DNA of 64,000 bases, taken from NCBI GenBank assembly GCA_026393755.1, contig JAPKZO010000007.1, positions 1-64,000 on the forward strand, written 5' to 3'. Position 1 is the first letter of the stretch; every line of letters begins with the position of its first letter. Both the position numbers and the translations under genes were made by a program. This DNA is from Acidobacteriota bacterium (GTDB taxonomy: Bacteria > Acidobacteriota > Vicinamibacteria > Vicinamibacterales > JAKQTR01). Positions 16,746 to 26,271 of this stretch are shown piece by piece. Below the pieces are notes generated by a model. That model did not search any database. It was not told where the DNA came from and saw nothing but the letters and a program-made list of their open reading frames with translations.

Positions 16746-18176
16746 TCAATTCAACCACACCTCAGCAATCAGGTCGCTTACCTCGCGGTCCAATGACGAC
16801 CGTCTGTTCTGCCGCACGAGATCTAGCCAACGCAGAATGGTCTCGTCTTCCAGCGGGAGAATCAGGCCGCGGTCGTCCCGAAACGTGTCCCGGCATCGCA
16901 TTATGAACCGATCTCGATCCTCGAACTGGCGACAGCAAAGGAACCCCACCTTTCCGCGTTCCCGCGAAAACCGCCCGGATAACTGATCGATCTCGGGATT
17001 GCCTACCTCCCGACTGTAGTTCTTACATTCGAAAGACACGTGCGCGGCAGGGTAGTGGCGAATCATCGCGAGGTCGGCGAACGGTCCACTCCTAGCGCTG
17101 TTCTCCATGACGATATCGATCCGCTTTCGACCCTCGTGAATCTCGAGCTCCTTACGCGGGTACACCAGTCTTGGAAAATACAAGAACTCGACAGCTCCGA
17201 TCATGAAGTTGTGATATTCCGTTGCATGGTCATTCCCGGGCGCGATCGTTGGAAGTGCCGCAGCGAGTGCGCCCGCGATCGTGGTCTCATCGACAGGATC
17301 GACCTCGGCTCGACGATCTCTCCGCTCGACGTGCGAGAGGTCCTCACGGTAGCGGGCCAGCACTTCAGGATGGGCGCGGGAGAATTCGTACAGAAACCCT
17401 TTCGAATATGGGAAGTCGCGTTTGAGGTCCTTCTTCCGGACTACGCGACGACCGTTTCTTAGGGTCTGGACGAGAGCTGACGCCGCGGTGAGCGCCTCGG
17501 CCTGAAGAAACTCAAGCACGTACTTGGTGTAGTAGTCGCCGGCTTCATACGCCGGGTCGTACCGGACCAAGACCTTTGGAACGAGCAGGATTGGTGCGCC
17601 TCTCCAGACAGGTAGATCGAGATACCGAGCTTCCCAGTCCCCCGTCTCGCGATTGAAGCAGGGCGGGAGGGCGACCGGCCGTACCGGAATGTTGAAGAGC
17701 GCACACTGATCTCGCGTGTACTGGGCGAGGTGGCCCCTAATCACGTTCGTGGTCAAGTCAGAAATCTTGTCGCGTGCCACACCCTCAACCATCAGTTCGC
17801 ATTCCTCGAGGGACCGAAGAAAGCCGGTCTGAACGGCGGTGGAGCCTTGGAGCGCTGCGAGCAATTGCCCCGCCTGCATCGTGCCGATTCCCGCACCCTG
17901 CGGACGCCGTCTGGAGTATCCGAGACGAGTCTCGTTTGGTTCGCGCAGCTGAAGGAATAGCGAGTGCGCATTCGCTGTTTGGCCCGCGCGAATGGCATCG
18001 ACGACTCGCTGAAAAAAGGCGTGTAGCGTTAAGTGGCACTCCTGCGAGAGTGCGTCCAGTCGCTGTGAGATCGCGAATGGGTCCACGAACAATGGCGCGT
18101 CTCGCGCGAGATCTACGTCGACGAAATCGAGCTCGGCCTGAGTCTTGCCCAGCCTGAAGGCCTCCGAGACTTTCAT
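16746..18176 (-). CDS. Restriction-endonuclease-fold protein (Mrr-like C-terminus)
   Basis: A 476-residue protein beginning MKVSEAFRLGKTQAELDFVD. The C-terminal 150 residues have a PD-(D/E)xK nuclease core: the acidic residue in GRKRIDIVMEN, then HVSFECKNYSREVG supplying E-x-K, and a following helix EIDQLSGRFSRERGKVGFL. This ending is like Mrr-type nucleases. The N-terminal 300 residues have no recognised domain and may sense the target. It is divergent from the BREX operon with a 315-bp gap, a position where extra type IV-like restriction genes often travel with BREX. No methyltransferase partner other than PglX. Confidence 0.7.
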   Translation of the reverse strand: MKVSEAFRLGKTQAELDFVDVDLARDAPLFVDPFAISQRLDALSQECHLTLHAFFQRVVDAIRAGQTANAHSLFLQLREPNETRLGYSRRRPQGAGIGTMQAGQLLAALQGSTAVQTGFLRSLEECELMVEGVARDKISDLTTNVIRGHLAQYTRDQCALFNIPVRPVALPPCFNRETGDWEARYLDLPVWRGAPILLVPKVLVRYDPAYEAGDYYTKYVLEFLQAEALTAASALVQTLRNGRRVVRKKDLKRDFPYSKGFLYEFSRAHPEVLARYREDLSHVERRDRRAEVDPVDETTIAGALAAALPTIAPGNDHATEYHNFMIGAVEFLYFPRLVYPRKELEIHEGRKRIDIVMENSARSGPFADLAMIRHYPAAHVSFECKNYSREVGNPEIDQLSGRFSRERGKVGFLCCRQFEDRDRFIMRCRDTFRDDRGLILPLEDETILRWLDLVRQNRRSSLDREVSDLIAEVWLN

Positions 18177-18491
18177 GGGTCGGCCGTTTCCGGGGACGCG
18201 CTATCATTGCCTCCCTTGCAGTCTGATTCAAGGCTCATCAACCCTGGGCGGGCTCTCGGGGGGAGACATGTCCCGTCCATGAACGGGCGCGGCGCTGCCG
18301 CTCCCCGATCGTTCGCTGCCAATGGTTGGGGGCAGTCGCGATGATCAGGTCTCCGGTTTGTCTCGGTCGAGGCTCGACCTACTTCGAAACTGGAGACGCT
18401 GAAGCCTGAGCCTTCCCTTGATGTATCCTCATCCACGACTACGAACGCCCGGACCGGCCCACCCGCCGGCCGGGGCTAATTGGCTGCTACC
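18177..18491. other. Divergent intergenic region between the endonuclease and BREX operon
   Basis: The promoters of both the minus-strand endonuclease gene and the plus-strand pglW operon should be here. No gene, strong palindrome or certain promoter consensus was recognised. Confidence 0.4.
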
Positions 18492-21400
18492 ATGGCACTT
18501 TCCTCAACTCGCTGGCACGTCATCGCCGAATCCCGCACTCCGTGGGAGAAGGAGGCGCTCGACTACCTGCGCGAGCGGCTGCCCGATCGCGAGCCGGTTC
18601 GGGTTTGGTCGAACTTCGAGTTCATCGCGGACGACGGCAGCATCAACGAGGTCGACGCGCTCGTACTGACGGCTACAGGGTTCTATCTCGTCGAAATCAA
18701 GAGCCGACCTGGCGTCATCGAAGGGGACGCCCATACCTGGTCCTGGCACGACAGCGGCCGCATCGTCACGGCCGACAATCCGCTCCTGCTTGCCAACCTC
18801 AAGGCCAAGCGGCTCAAGAGCTTGCTGCGTCGCCAGCGGGCCTTTCAGCGTGGGCACGTGCCGTTTCTCGATCCTCTGATCTTCTGCTCGGCTCCGGACC
18901 AACGGCTCAGGCTTCAAGGGGCGGCTGCGTTGCGGGTGCACCTGCGCGACGAGTCGTCGGACCACTCCAGGGCCGGACAGCCGGGAATCGTCGGCGCCTT
19001 GACGGCCGACCGTGTGGCGGCCAACGACCGGGGGCAGTCGCCGGCGCGCATCGACTTACAGGTGGCTCGCGCCGTCACGCAGGCGATGGAGCAGGCGGGC
19101 ATCCGTCCTGCGAATCGTACGCGCCGGGTTGGCGACTACCTACTGGAGACGCTGCTTGCCGAGGGCCCTGCCTGGCAGGATTGGGCGGCCACTCACGTGT
19201 CGCTCGCCAACCTGAAGCGCCGCGTCCGACTGTATCGCGTTCCGCTTGGGGCGCCGGCCGAACTGCGGCAGACGATCCGGCGCGCCGCCGAGCGCGAGTT
19301 TCAGATCCTCCAAGGGATCAACCACCCAGGCATTCTCAAGGCCCTTGACTTCCGGGAAGACGAGCGCGGTCCGGCGCTTGTCTTCGACCACGACCCCTCG
19401 GCCAGGCGCCTCGACCTCTACATCCGCGAGCAGGGCGCCACGCTCTCAGTTGCCGACCGTCTTCGCCTACTTCGCGAAATCGCCGAGATTGTCCGGGCCG
19501 CCCACGAGAAGCGTCTCGTGCATCGCGCGCTGAGTCCGCAGACAGTCCTTGTTTCGGCGCTGCCGAACACACTGCTGCCAAGCCGCGTCCAGATATTCGG
19601 CTGGCAGACCGGTGGTCGCGATGGCAGCACCACCGAGGGCGGTGCCGTGAGCGCCACGGCGCATCCCGATGCCCTCGTGGAAGACGCAACCACAGTGTTC
19701 ATGGCGCCGGAGGCCCACCTCGGCGTCGACACTGGCGAACATCTCGACGTCTTTTCCCTCGGCGCACTGGCCTGGTTCCTCTTCACAGGTCAGCCGCCCG
19801 CCGACTCGCTCCTCAGCCTCACCGAACGTCTTCGCGAGGGGCACGGCCTGCGGCTCTCATCAGCCATCAACGGCGCCGGCCGCCAGCTCGAGGAACTGGT
19901 TCAGTTCGCCACCGCACCATCGGTCGCGAGCCGCCTCGACTCGGTAGCCGATTTCCTGGAGTACCTGGACCTCGCTGAGCGCGAGTTACTGCCCGAGCAG
20001 ATCGAGCGGACCATTGAGCCCACCGAAGCACGTGCAGGTGACGAGTTACCGGGCGGCTACAAGGTCGTCCGCCGTCTGGGCAAGGGCTCCACGGCAGTGG
20101 CCCTGCTGGTGTTGCAGGAGAACCGGGAGCTGGTGCTGAAGGTGGCGTTGACGCCGGAACAGAACGACCGGCTTCAAGCAGAAGGCGATGTCCTCCGCCA
20201 GCTTCGCCATCAGCACATCGTCGAACTCCATGGCGAGTTGGAGATTGCCGGCCGGAAGGCGCTCGTCCTCGACCGAGCGGGCGACAAGACGCTAGCGGAG
20301 CGGCTCCGCGCCGAAGGCCGACTGCACGTGGAGCTGTTATTGCGCCTCGGTGAGGATCTGCTGCAGACGGTGGACTGGCTAGAGGCCAAGGGGATCCCAC
20401 ATCGCGATATCAAGCCCGACAACCTCGGCGTCAGCCCAATTGGCGAAGGCGACCGTCTCGAGCTGGTGCTCTTCGACTTTTCGCTCTCGCGCACACCGGC
20501 CGATCAGATTCGGGCGGGCACCCCGCCCTATCTGGAGCCGTTTCTGTCGCTGCGCCGCCCCGCGCGGTGGGATTTCCACGCGGAGCGTTTTGCGACCTCG
20601 ATCACGCTGTATGAGATGGCGGCCGGGACATTGCCCCGCTGGGGCGACGGTCAAAGCGATCCCGCCCTGATAGACGATGAGGTGACCATCGACGGGGAGC
20701 TGTTCGACGCCACGCTGCGCGAACCGCTCACCGAGTTCTTCCGACAGGCGCTGCGGCGACACCCGGACGAGCGCTTTCACACCGCCGAGGAGATGCTGCG
20801 CGCCTGGCGCCGTGTCTTCCAGATCGCCGAGAAGCCGGTGGACACCGGTGCTGGTGCCGAAGACAACAGCGCGAGACTTCAGGCGCTGCTTGCCGCGGCT
20901 ACGCTCGATACCACCATCGCGGCTCTTGGCCTGGGGACGCGGGCGCTGAACGCCCTCGATCGGCTGAACGTCATCACAGTCAGTGATCTGCTCTCGACGC
21001 CGACGACCAGCGTCTGGGGGATGCGGGGCGTCGGGCACAAAACGCGGCGCGAGATTGGCGAGCTGGTGAAGCGGCTCCAGGAGCGTTTCCCGCAAGCGGT
21101 GGTCGTGCCGCGCGCGGCCGTGCCGGACGCCGGCGAGGCAGTTGCTTCTGGACCGGCGGCGCACAGCCTGGATCTGATCGTTCCACACCTCGTGCCTCAC
21201 AGAGCCGGAGCGAAAGGCGCAGAGGAGCGAGTGCTGCGGCTGCTGCTAGGCCTCGAGCCACCGCACGCCCCCTACGAAAGTGGTGGCGCATGGCCGACAC
21301 AGACGGACGTTGCACGCGAGATAGGCATGTCGCGCGCGCGTGTCAGCCAGCTTGTGGCCCGGGCTCGCTCACGGTGGCTCAAGGATCCATCCGTCACAGC

Positions 21401-22694
21401 GCTGAGAACGACGATAGCCGCGGAACTGGAGCGTAACGGATCTGTCCTCACCGCCGGCGAGGTGGCCGAGATGCTCCTGCTCCGCCGCGGCTCGGTGCAA
21501 GTGGATCCTACGCGAAGCCTGCACGCGCTTGCGGCTGGGCGGGCGGCAGTGGAGGCAGAGCAGGCGCTCGGTGAGCCGCGTTACGTGGTGCGGCGCAACG
21601 GGTCGGTTATTTTCTGCGCGGCGGACGACGCGTGGGCGAACTACGCAGACCGCCTTGGCCAGATGGTCGACCGCCTCCTTGCCTCCGATGTCGTAGTCGC
21701 GCCGCAGCGGGCAATGGAGGTTCTTGGCGCCTATGACCCACCGGAGGGCGAGAAGCCGCCGACTTCAGCCCGGCTGATGACGCTGGCGGCGGCCGCTTCT
21801 CTCACGGGCGCCGTTTCCGCAAACCGGTTGGAGCTGTATCGCAAGGGGCTCGACGCCGCCCGCGCCCTCAAGCTCGCGTCCAGTGCACTTGTTGGCGTGG
21901 ACCAATTATCGGTGGAGGCGATCGGCGAGCGTGTGCGGAGCCGCTACCCGGAGGCGCAGCCCCTACCCGATCGGCCCGCGCTCGACGCGCTCCTCGAGGA
22001 AGCGGGCCTGCCATTGCGATGGGCACCAGAGGCAGCGGGCGGACGGGGTGCGTATTGCGGCACGCGCGGCCGATCCGGCACGTCGGTGCCAACGTCCACG
22101 TTCACACCTGCGACCGCCCCACGTCGCGGCGAGGGGCCGGTGTCGGCCGAAGAGGCCGAGGCCAAGGCGTTCGACGAACGTTTGCGCTACCTCTCCAGGC
22201 ATGGCGGTTTTGTCGCCCTCGCCGTTGCTGCGCGCTATGCGCGTCCGGCCGTCGAGCGACTCGTCAGCGAGTATGGCGTGGAGCGAGTGAGCGTAGACGA
22301 CCGGCTGATTGTCGCGATGCGGGAAGAGGCCGCGGAGGCAGGCGCAGAATGGTGCACGGTGATCGCGACCGACGCGGCAGGGCCTGGAAGTCCCGACTGG
22401 CCGCTTCTCGTCACGCTGGTGAAGGGGGCGGTGGAGCGGCTCGAACGGAGCTTTGCTCGGCCGGACGGCACGCTGCTCATCGAGCATGCCGGTCTGCTCG
22501 CGCGCTACGGCCAGCTTGGGCTGCTCGAGCGGCTGCGCGATCGCGCGGGCCGGCGCGACTCGGGACTGCACGGGGCGTGGGTGCTCGTTCCTTCCGGCCA
22601 GATGCCAGCCGTGGCTGGTCAGACTATTCCGGTGATCACGCCCGGGCAGTGGGCAGCAGTGCCAGACCTCTGGGCGCGCCAGAAGGCGTCGTAG
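18492..22694 (+). CDS. pglW: BREX type 2 serine/threonine kinase PglW
   Basis: A 1400-residue multidomain protein, first gene of the BREX operon. Residues 10-130 form a NERD nuclease-related domain with NEVDALVLTATGFYLVEIKS. Residues about 230-500 form a kinase-like domain whose catalytic loop reads LVHRALSPQTVLV, lacking the HRD aspartate, so probably a pseudokinase. Residues about 515-790 form a canonical kinase: GKGSTAVA glycine loop, HRDIKPDNLGV, LFDFSLSR. A helix-hairpin-helix domain like the RNA polymerase alpha C-terminus (RGVGHKTRREIGELVKRL) and a sigma region 4-like HTH (TDVAREIGMSRARVSQL) follow. In Pgl systems PglW phosphorylates other components or phage-derived signals. ATG at 18492 is preferred to a TTG at 18480. 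Confidence 0.9.
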   Translation: MALSSTRWHVIAESRTPWEKEALDYLRERLPDREPVRVWSNFEFIADDGSINEVDALVLTATGFYLVEIKSRPGVIEGDAHTWSWHDSGRIVTADNPLLLANLKAKRLKSLLRRQRAFQRGHVPFLDPLIFCSAPDQRLRLQGAAALRVHLRDESSDHSRAGQPGIVGALTADRVAANDRGQSPARIDLQVARAVTQAMEQAGIRPANRTRRVGDYLLETLLAEGPAWQDWAATHVSLANLKRRVRLYRVPLGAPAELRQTIRRAAEREFQILQGINHPGILKALDFREDERGPALVFDHDPSARRLDLYIREQGATLSVADRLRLLREIAEIVRAAHEKRLVHRALSPQTVLVSALPNTLLPSRVQIFGWQTGGRDGSTTEGGAVSATAHPDALVEDATTVFMAPEAHLGVDTGEHLDVFSLGALAWFLFTGQPPADSLLSLTERLREGHGLRLSSAINGAGRQLEELVQFATAPSVASRLDSVADFLEYLDLAERELLPEQIERTIEPTEARAGDELPGGYKVVRRLGKGSTAVALLVLQENRELVLKVALTPEQNDRLQAEGDVLRQLRHQHIVELHGELEIAGRKALVLDRAGDKTLAERLRAEGRLHVELLLRLGEDLLQTVDWLEAKGIPHRDIKPDNLGVSPIGEGDRLELVLFDFSLSRTPADQIRAGTPPYLEPFLSLRRPARWDFHAERFATSITLYEMAAGTLPRWGDGQSDPALIDDEVTIDGELFDATLREPLTEFFRQALRRHPDERFHTAEEMLRAWRRVFQIAEKPVDTGAGAEDNSARLQALLAAATLDTTIAALGLGTRALNALDRLNVITVSDLLSTPTTSVWGMRGVGHKTRREIGELVKRLQERFPQAVVVPRAAVPDAGEAVASGPAAHSLDLIVPHLVPHRAGAKGAEERVLRLLLGLEPPHAPYESGGAWPTQTDVAREIGMSRARVSQLVARARSRWLKDPSVTALRTTIAAELERNGSVLTAGEVAEMLLLRRGSVQVDPTRSLHALAAGRAAVEAEQALGEPRYVVRRNGSVIFCAADDAWANYADRLGQMVDRLLASDVVVAPQRAMEVLGAYDPPEGEKPPTSARLMTLAAAASLTGAVSANRLELYRKGLDAARALKLASSALVGVDQLSVEAIGERVRSRYPEAQPLPDRPALDALLEEAGLPLRWAPEAAGGRGAYCGTRGRSGTSVPTSTFTPATAPRRGEGPVSAEEAEAKAFDERLRYLSRHGGFVALAVAARYARPAVERLVSEYGVERVSVDDRLIVAMREEAAEAGAEWCTVIATDAAGPGSPDWPLLVTLVKGAVERLERSFARPDGTLLIEHAGLLARYGQLGLLERLRDRAGRRDSGLHGAWVLVPSGQMPAVAGQTIPVITPGQWAAVPDLWARQKAS

Positions 22695-22702
22695 GGACCT
22701 CA

Positions 22703-25700
22703 ATGATCGACCGAAAGGGCCTTCTCTCCGATCTTACGAAGCTCCTCCGCCACCTCCAGGATGACATCCGGCGTCGGTGTGACGACCAGTCGGACGTCGA
22801 TCGTTCAGCGCGTGCCGAATGGACCTTTACGCGCGAGGCGGGCCGGACGGCAGACGACTACACGGTCTGGCGCGACGGATGGATCACGCAGGCGGCCGCT
22901 GCGTGGATTCTCGGAACCGTGTTCGTGCGGTTTATGGAGGACAACGATCTGATCTCGCCGCCGCTCATCTCAGGGCCCGGCGAGCATCTTGCGGTTGCCC
23001 GCGATTGCCGCACGTACTACTTCAATGAGCGGCCGGCCGACTCGGACCGCGAGTACCTACTGCACGTTTTCACGACCGTCTCGAAGCTCCCGGCCGCGGC
23101 CGACATCTTCGACAGTCGCCACAATCCCATCTGGAAACTCGGGCCGACAGGTGATGGGGCGACCCAGCTGTTGGAATTCTGGCAGCGAATTGACCCGGCA
23201 AGCGGAACCCTCGCGCACGATTTTACGGACCCTGCCCTTGACACGAGGTTTCTCGGTGATTTGTACCAGGACCTATCAGAGGATGCGCGCAAGAAGTATG
23301 CGCTCCTCCAGACGCCGGAGTTCGTCGAGGAGTTCATCCTGGACCGCACGCTGACTCCCGCCATCGAGGAGTTCGGCTATCGCGAGGTACGCTTGATCGA
23401 TCCCGCGTGTGGTTCAGGGCACTTCCTGCTCGGGGCGTTCCGGCGGCTCCTCGATCTCAGCCAGCGACACGAGCCAGCGGTGAACGTACGCGAGCTGGCT
23501 CGCAGGGTTCTGGCGAACGTGTGCGGTGTGGATGTCAACCCGTTTGCGGTCGCCATTGCGCGATTCCGGCTGCTGGTTGCGGCGCTTCGCGCGTGCGGGA
23601 TTGCACGTCTGGATCAGGCGCCGGCGTTCCCGCTCAACGTCTACACTGGCGATTCACTGCTCCATGGGAAACGGTTCTCGGGCGAGGGCGAACTCCAGAT
23701 GTCGTTGCACGAGGAAGACCCGGTCCGGCGTGCGCTAGCGACCGAAGACGCCGAAGCGCTGAATCGTGTGCTCGGGCAGCAGTACCATGCGGTCGTTGGG
23801 AACCCGCCATACATCACCGTCAAGGACAAGGCGCTCAACGAGGCGTACCGCAACCGCTATCACTCCTGCTACAGGCAGTACTCGCTTGCAGTCCCGTTCA
23901 TGGAGCGGATTTTCGAACTCGCGCTGCCCGGTGAACGAGCGGGCTTCGTGGGAATGGTGACCGCCAACTCGTTCATGAAGCGGGCATTCGGCAAGGAACT
24001 TATCGAGAAGTACATGCCCCGCTGGGACGTCAGTCACGTCATCGACACATCGGGGGCGTACATCCCTGGCCACGGCACCCCAACCGTCATCCTGTTCGGG
24101 CGGAACCGCCAGCCGGACGCGTCGACGATTCGCGCTGTACTGGGTATACGTGGCGAGGCACAAGCGCCGGACGATGCCGCCAAGGGCAGTGTGTGGTCGG
24201 CGATACTTGCACAGCTTGATCTGGCCGGGTCCGAGAGTCATTTCGTCAGCGTCGCGGACGTGCAGCGGGAACGGTTCCACGTTCATCCGTGGACCCTGGG
24301 AGGTGGTGGGGCAGCGGATCTCAAAGAGCTTCTTGACAGTGGCTCAGCTCGGCGACTTTCTGAGGTTGTCCACTCGATTGGATTTGCCAGTTTTCCCGGC
24401 GCGGATGAGGTGTTTGTTGCGGATCTGTCCGCACTGCGACGGGCGCGGGTCACGACGTCCTATATCAAGGAGTTCGTTACAGGAGAGTCTGTCCGCGATT
24501 GGTGCATTGCAACGAGCCAGGCGGCATTCGTTCCATATGACGAATCTCTTTCTCCGATAGCCCTGGACCTCAATGCCCCGTGGGCGAGGCGCACTTGGCT
24601 CTTCCGGACGGTCGTCAACGGGACACTGTCGTTCGGCGGAAGAACGCGCGCTGACCAAGGTGACGATTGGTGGACGTGGTATCGGTGGGTGGCTGAGAAG
24701 TACCGCACGCCACTTTCGATCTCTTTCGCCGAGGTGGCCAGTCACAATCACTTCGTGCTCGACCGCGGCGGAAAGGCATTCAAGCAGACGGCGCCAGTCA
24801 TCAAACTGCCGGCGGGGGCCACAGAGGACGATCACCTAGCGTTGCTCGGCCTATTGAACAGTTCGACTGGGTGCTTCTGGATGAAGCAAGCTCTGCATGA
24901 CAAGGGGGGGGGCGGTATTGGCGGTGGGCTCGCCACCGAGAAATGGGAGCACTTCTTCGTTCACAACGCCGGTGGTCTTTCAGGCTTTCCTCTGCCTCCG
25001 GGTCAGCCGCTGAGTCTGGCGTCGGCGCTTGACTGGAAGGCTGTCGAGTTAGGGTCCCTGCGGCTGTCTCTGGGAGATGTTGAACGCTGGGAATCTAAGG
25101 ATGCGTTGGCGGCTAGGCGCCGTGGCTATGGGGAACTGTTGACCAAGATGCAGATGCTGCAGGAGGAGCTCGACTGGGAAGTCTACGGGTTGTACGGCCT
25201 GCTCACTGGTGACTACTGCTATCACCCCCAAGACATGCCGGGGATCCGTGTTGGAGAACGCGCGTTCGAGATTGTGATGGCGCGCAAGATGGTTGCGGGC
25301 GAACTCGAGACGACGTGGTTCGAGAGGCATGGATCGACGCCAATCACCGACTTCCCATCGGACTGGCCAGAGGCATATAGAAAGGTAGTTGAGCGCCGAA
25401 TTGCCCTCATCGAAGCCGACAAATGGATTGGTCTCATTGAGCAGCCTGAATACAAACGGCGATGGAACACTGAATCCTGGGATGTGCAGCAGGAACGTGC
25501 TCTTCGCTCGTGGCTTCTCGGCCGCCTAGAGTCGTCCGCGTACTGGCCATCGGTGGAGCTGACCACTTGTGGCCAGCTGGCCGAACGAGCGAAGCGCGAC
25601 GCTGAGTTCATGGAGGTGGCTGAGGCCTACCGAGGTCATGCGGACTTCGATGTGTTGAAGCTCGTGACTGAGTTGGTGATGGACGAGGCCGTGCCATATT

Positions 25701-26260
25701 CTCCGGGACAATGCTACAAGGAGTCTGGCCAACGCAAACGGGACGTGTGGGAGCGCACCTGGGAAGCGCAGCGGCGAGAAGATGCAATCGACGCGCGCAT
25801 TGACTTGCCTGAAGGCCACGAGCATCGTCTGACTGCAGAGCGGGCGAAGGTGCTCAAGGCAAGTGAAATTGGAGACATCCAGGTTCCGCCAAAGTACATC
25901 TCCGCGGACTTCAAGTCAGGCCCTTTCTGGCGCCTTCGCGGGAAGCTCGATGTCCCGAAAGAACGATTCATCAGCTACCCGGGCGCGAGTCGCGAGACGG
26001 ATCCGTCCCCCGTCGTTGCGTGGGCGGGGTGGGACCATTTGAGGCGGGCCCAGGCGTTGTCCGCATACTATGTGTTCGTCAAAGAGCAGGACGGTTGGAG
26101 TGCCGAACGCCTGCAGCGGCTCTTGGCGGGGTTGCGCGAGCTTCTGCCGTGGGTGAAGCAGTGGCACAACGATGTGGACCCCGAGACGGGGTTGCGACTA
26201 GGCGACTACTTCGCTGACTTCGTGGATGCCGAAGAGCGGGCGCTGGCCGGGCGCGGGTAG
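22703..26260 (+). CDS. pglX: BREX DNA adenine methyltransferase PglX
   Basis: A 1185-residue N6-adenine methyltransferase, the modification enzyme that marks self DNA in BREX. The AdoMet-binding motif LIDPACGSGHFLLG lies near residue 233 and the catalytic VVGNPPYITVKD near residue 367. A long C-terminal part (from about residue 650) acts as target recognition in such enzymes. The frame is open back to 22019, but the upstream portion is the antiphase of pglW; the ATG at 22703, eight bases after the pglW stop and preceded by TAGGGA, is clearly the start. Length agrees with type 2 PglX. Confidence 0.93.
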   Translation: MIDRKGLLSDLTKLLRHLQDDIRRRCDDQSDVDRSARAEWTFTREAGRTADDYTVWRDGWITQAAAAWILGTVFVRFMEDNDLISPPLISGPGEHLAVARDCRTYYFNERPADSDREYLLHVFTTVSKLPAAADIFDSRHNPIWKLGPTGDGATQLLEFWQRIDPASGTLAHDFTDPALDTRFLGDLYQDLSEDARKKYALLQTPEFVEEFILDRTLTPAIEEFGYREVRLIDPACGSGHFLLGAFRRLLDLSQRHEPAVNVRELARRVLANVCGVDVNPFAVAIARFRLLVAALRACGIARLDQAPAFPLNVYTGDSLLHGKRFSGEGELQMSLHEEDPVRRALATEDAEALNRVLGQQYHAVVGNPPYITVKDKALNEAYRNRYHSCYRQYSLAVPFMERIFELALPGERAGFVGMVTANSFMKRAFGKELIEKYMPRWDVSHVIDTSGAYIPGHGTPTVILFGRNRQPDASTIRAVLGIRGEAQAPDDAAKGSVWSAILAQLDLAGSESHFVSVADVQRERFHVHPWTLGGGGAADLKELLDSGSARRLSEVVHSIGFASFPGADEVFVADLSALRRARVTTSYIKEFVTGESVRDWCIATSQAAFVPYDESLSPIALDLNAPWARRTWLFRTVVNGTLSFGGRTRADQGDDWWTWYRWVAEKYRTPLSISFAEVASHNHFVLDRGGKAFKQTAPVIKLPAGATEDDHLALLGLLNSSTGCFWMKQALHDKGGGGIGGGLATEKWEHFFVHNAGGLSGFPLPPGQPLSLASALDWKAVELGSLRLSLGDVERWESKDALAARRRGYGELLTKMQMLQEELDWEVYGLYGLLTGDYCYHPQDMPGIRVGERAFEIVMARKMVAGELETTWFERHGSTPITDFPSDWPEAYRKVVERRIALIEADKWIGLIEQPEYKRRWNTESWDVQQERALRSWLLGRLESSAYWPSVELTTCGQLAERAKRDAEFMEVAEAYRGHADFDVLKLVTELVMDEAVPYSPGQCYKESGQRKRDVWERTWEAQRREDAIDARIDLPEGHEHRLTAERAKVLKASEIGDIQVPPKYISADFKSGPFWRLRGKLDVPKERFISYPGASRETDPSPVVAWAGWDHLRRAQALSAYYVFVKEQDGWSAERLQRLLAGLRELLPWVKQWHNDVDPETGLRLGDYFADFVDAEERALAGRG

Positions 26261-26271
26261 CGCACAGCGCG

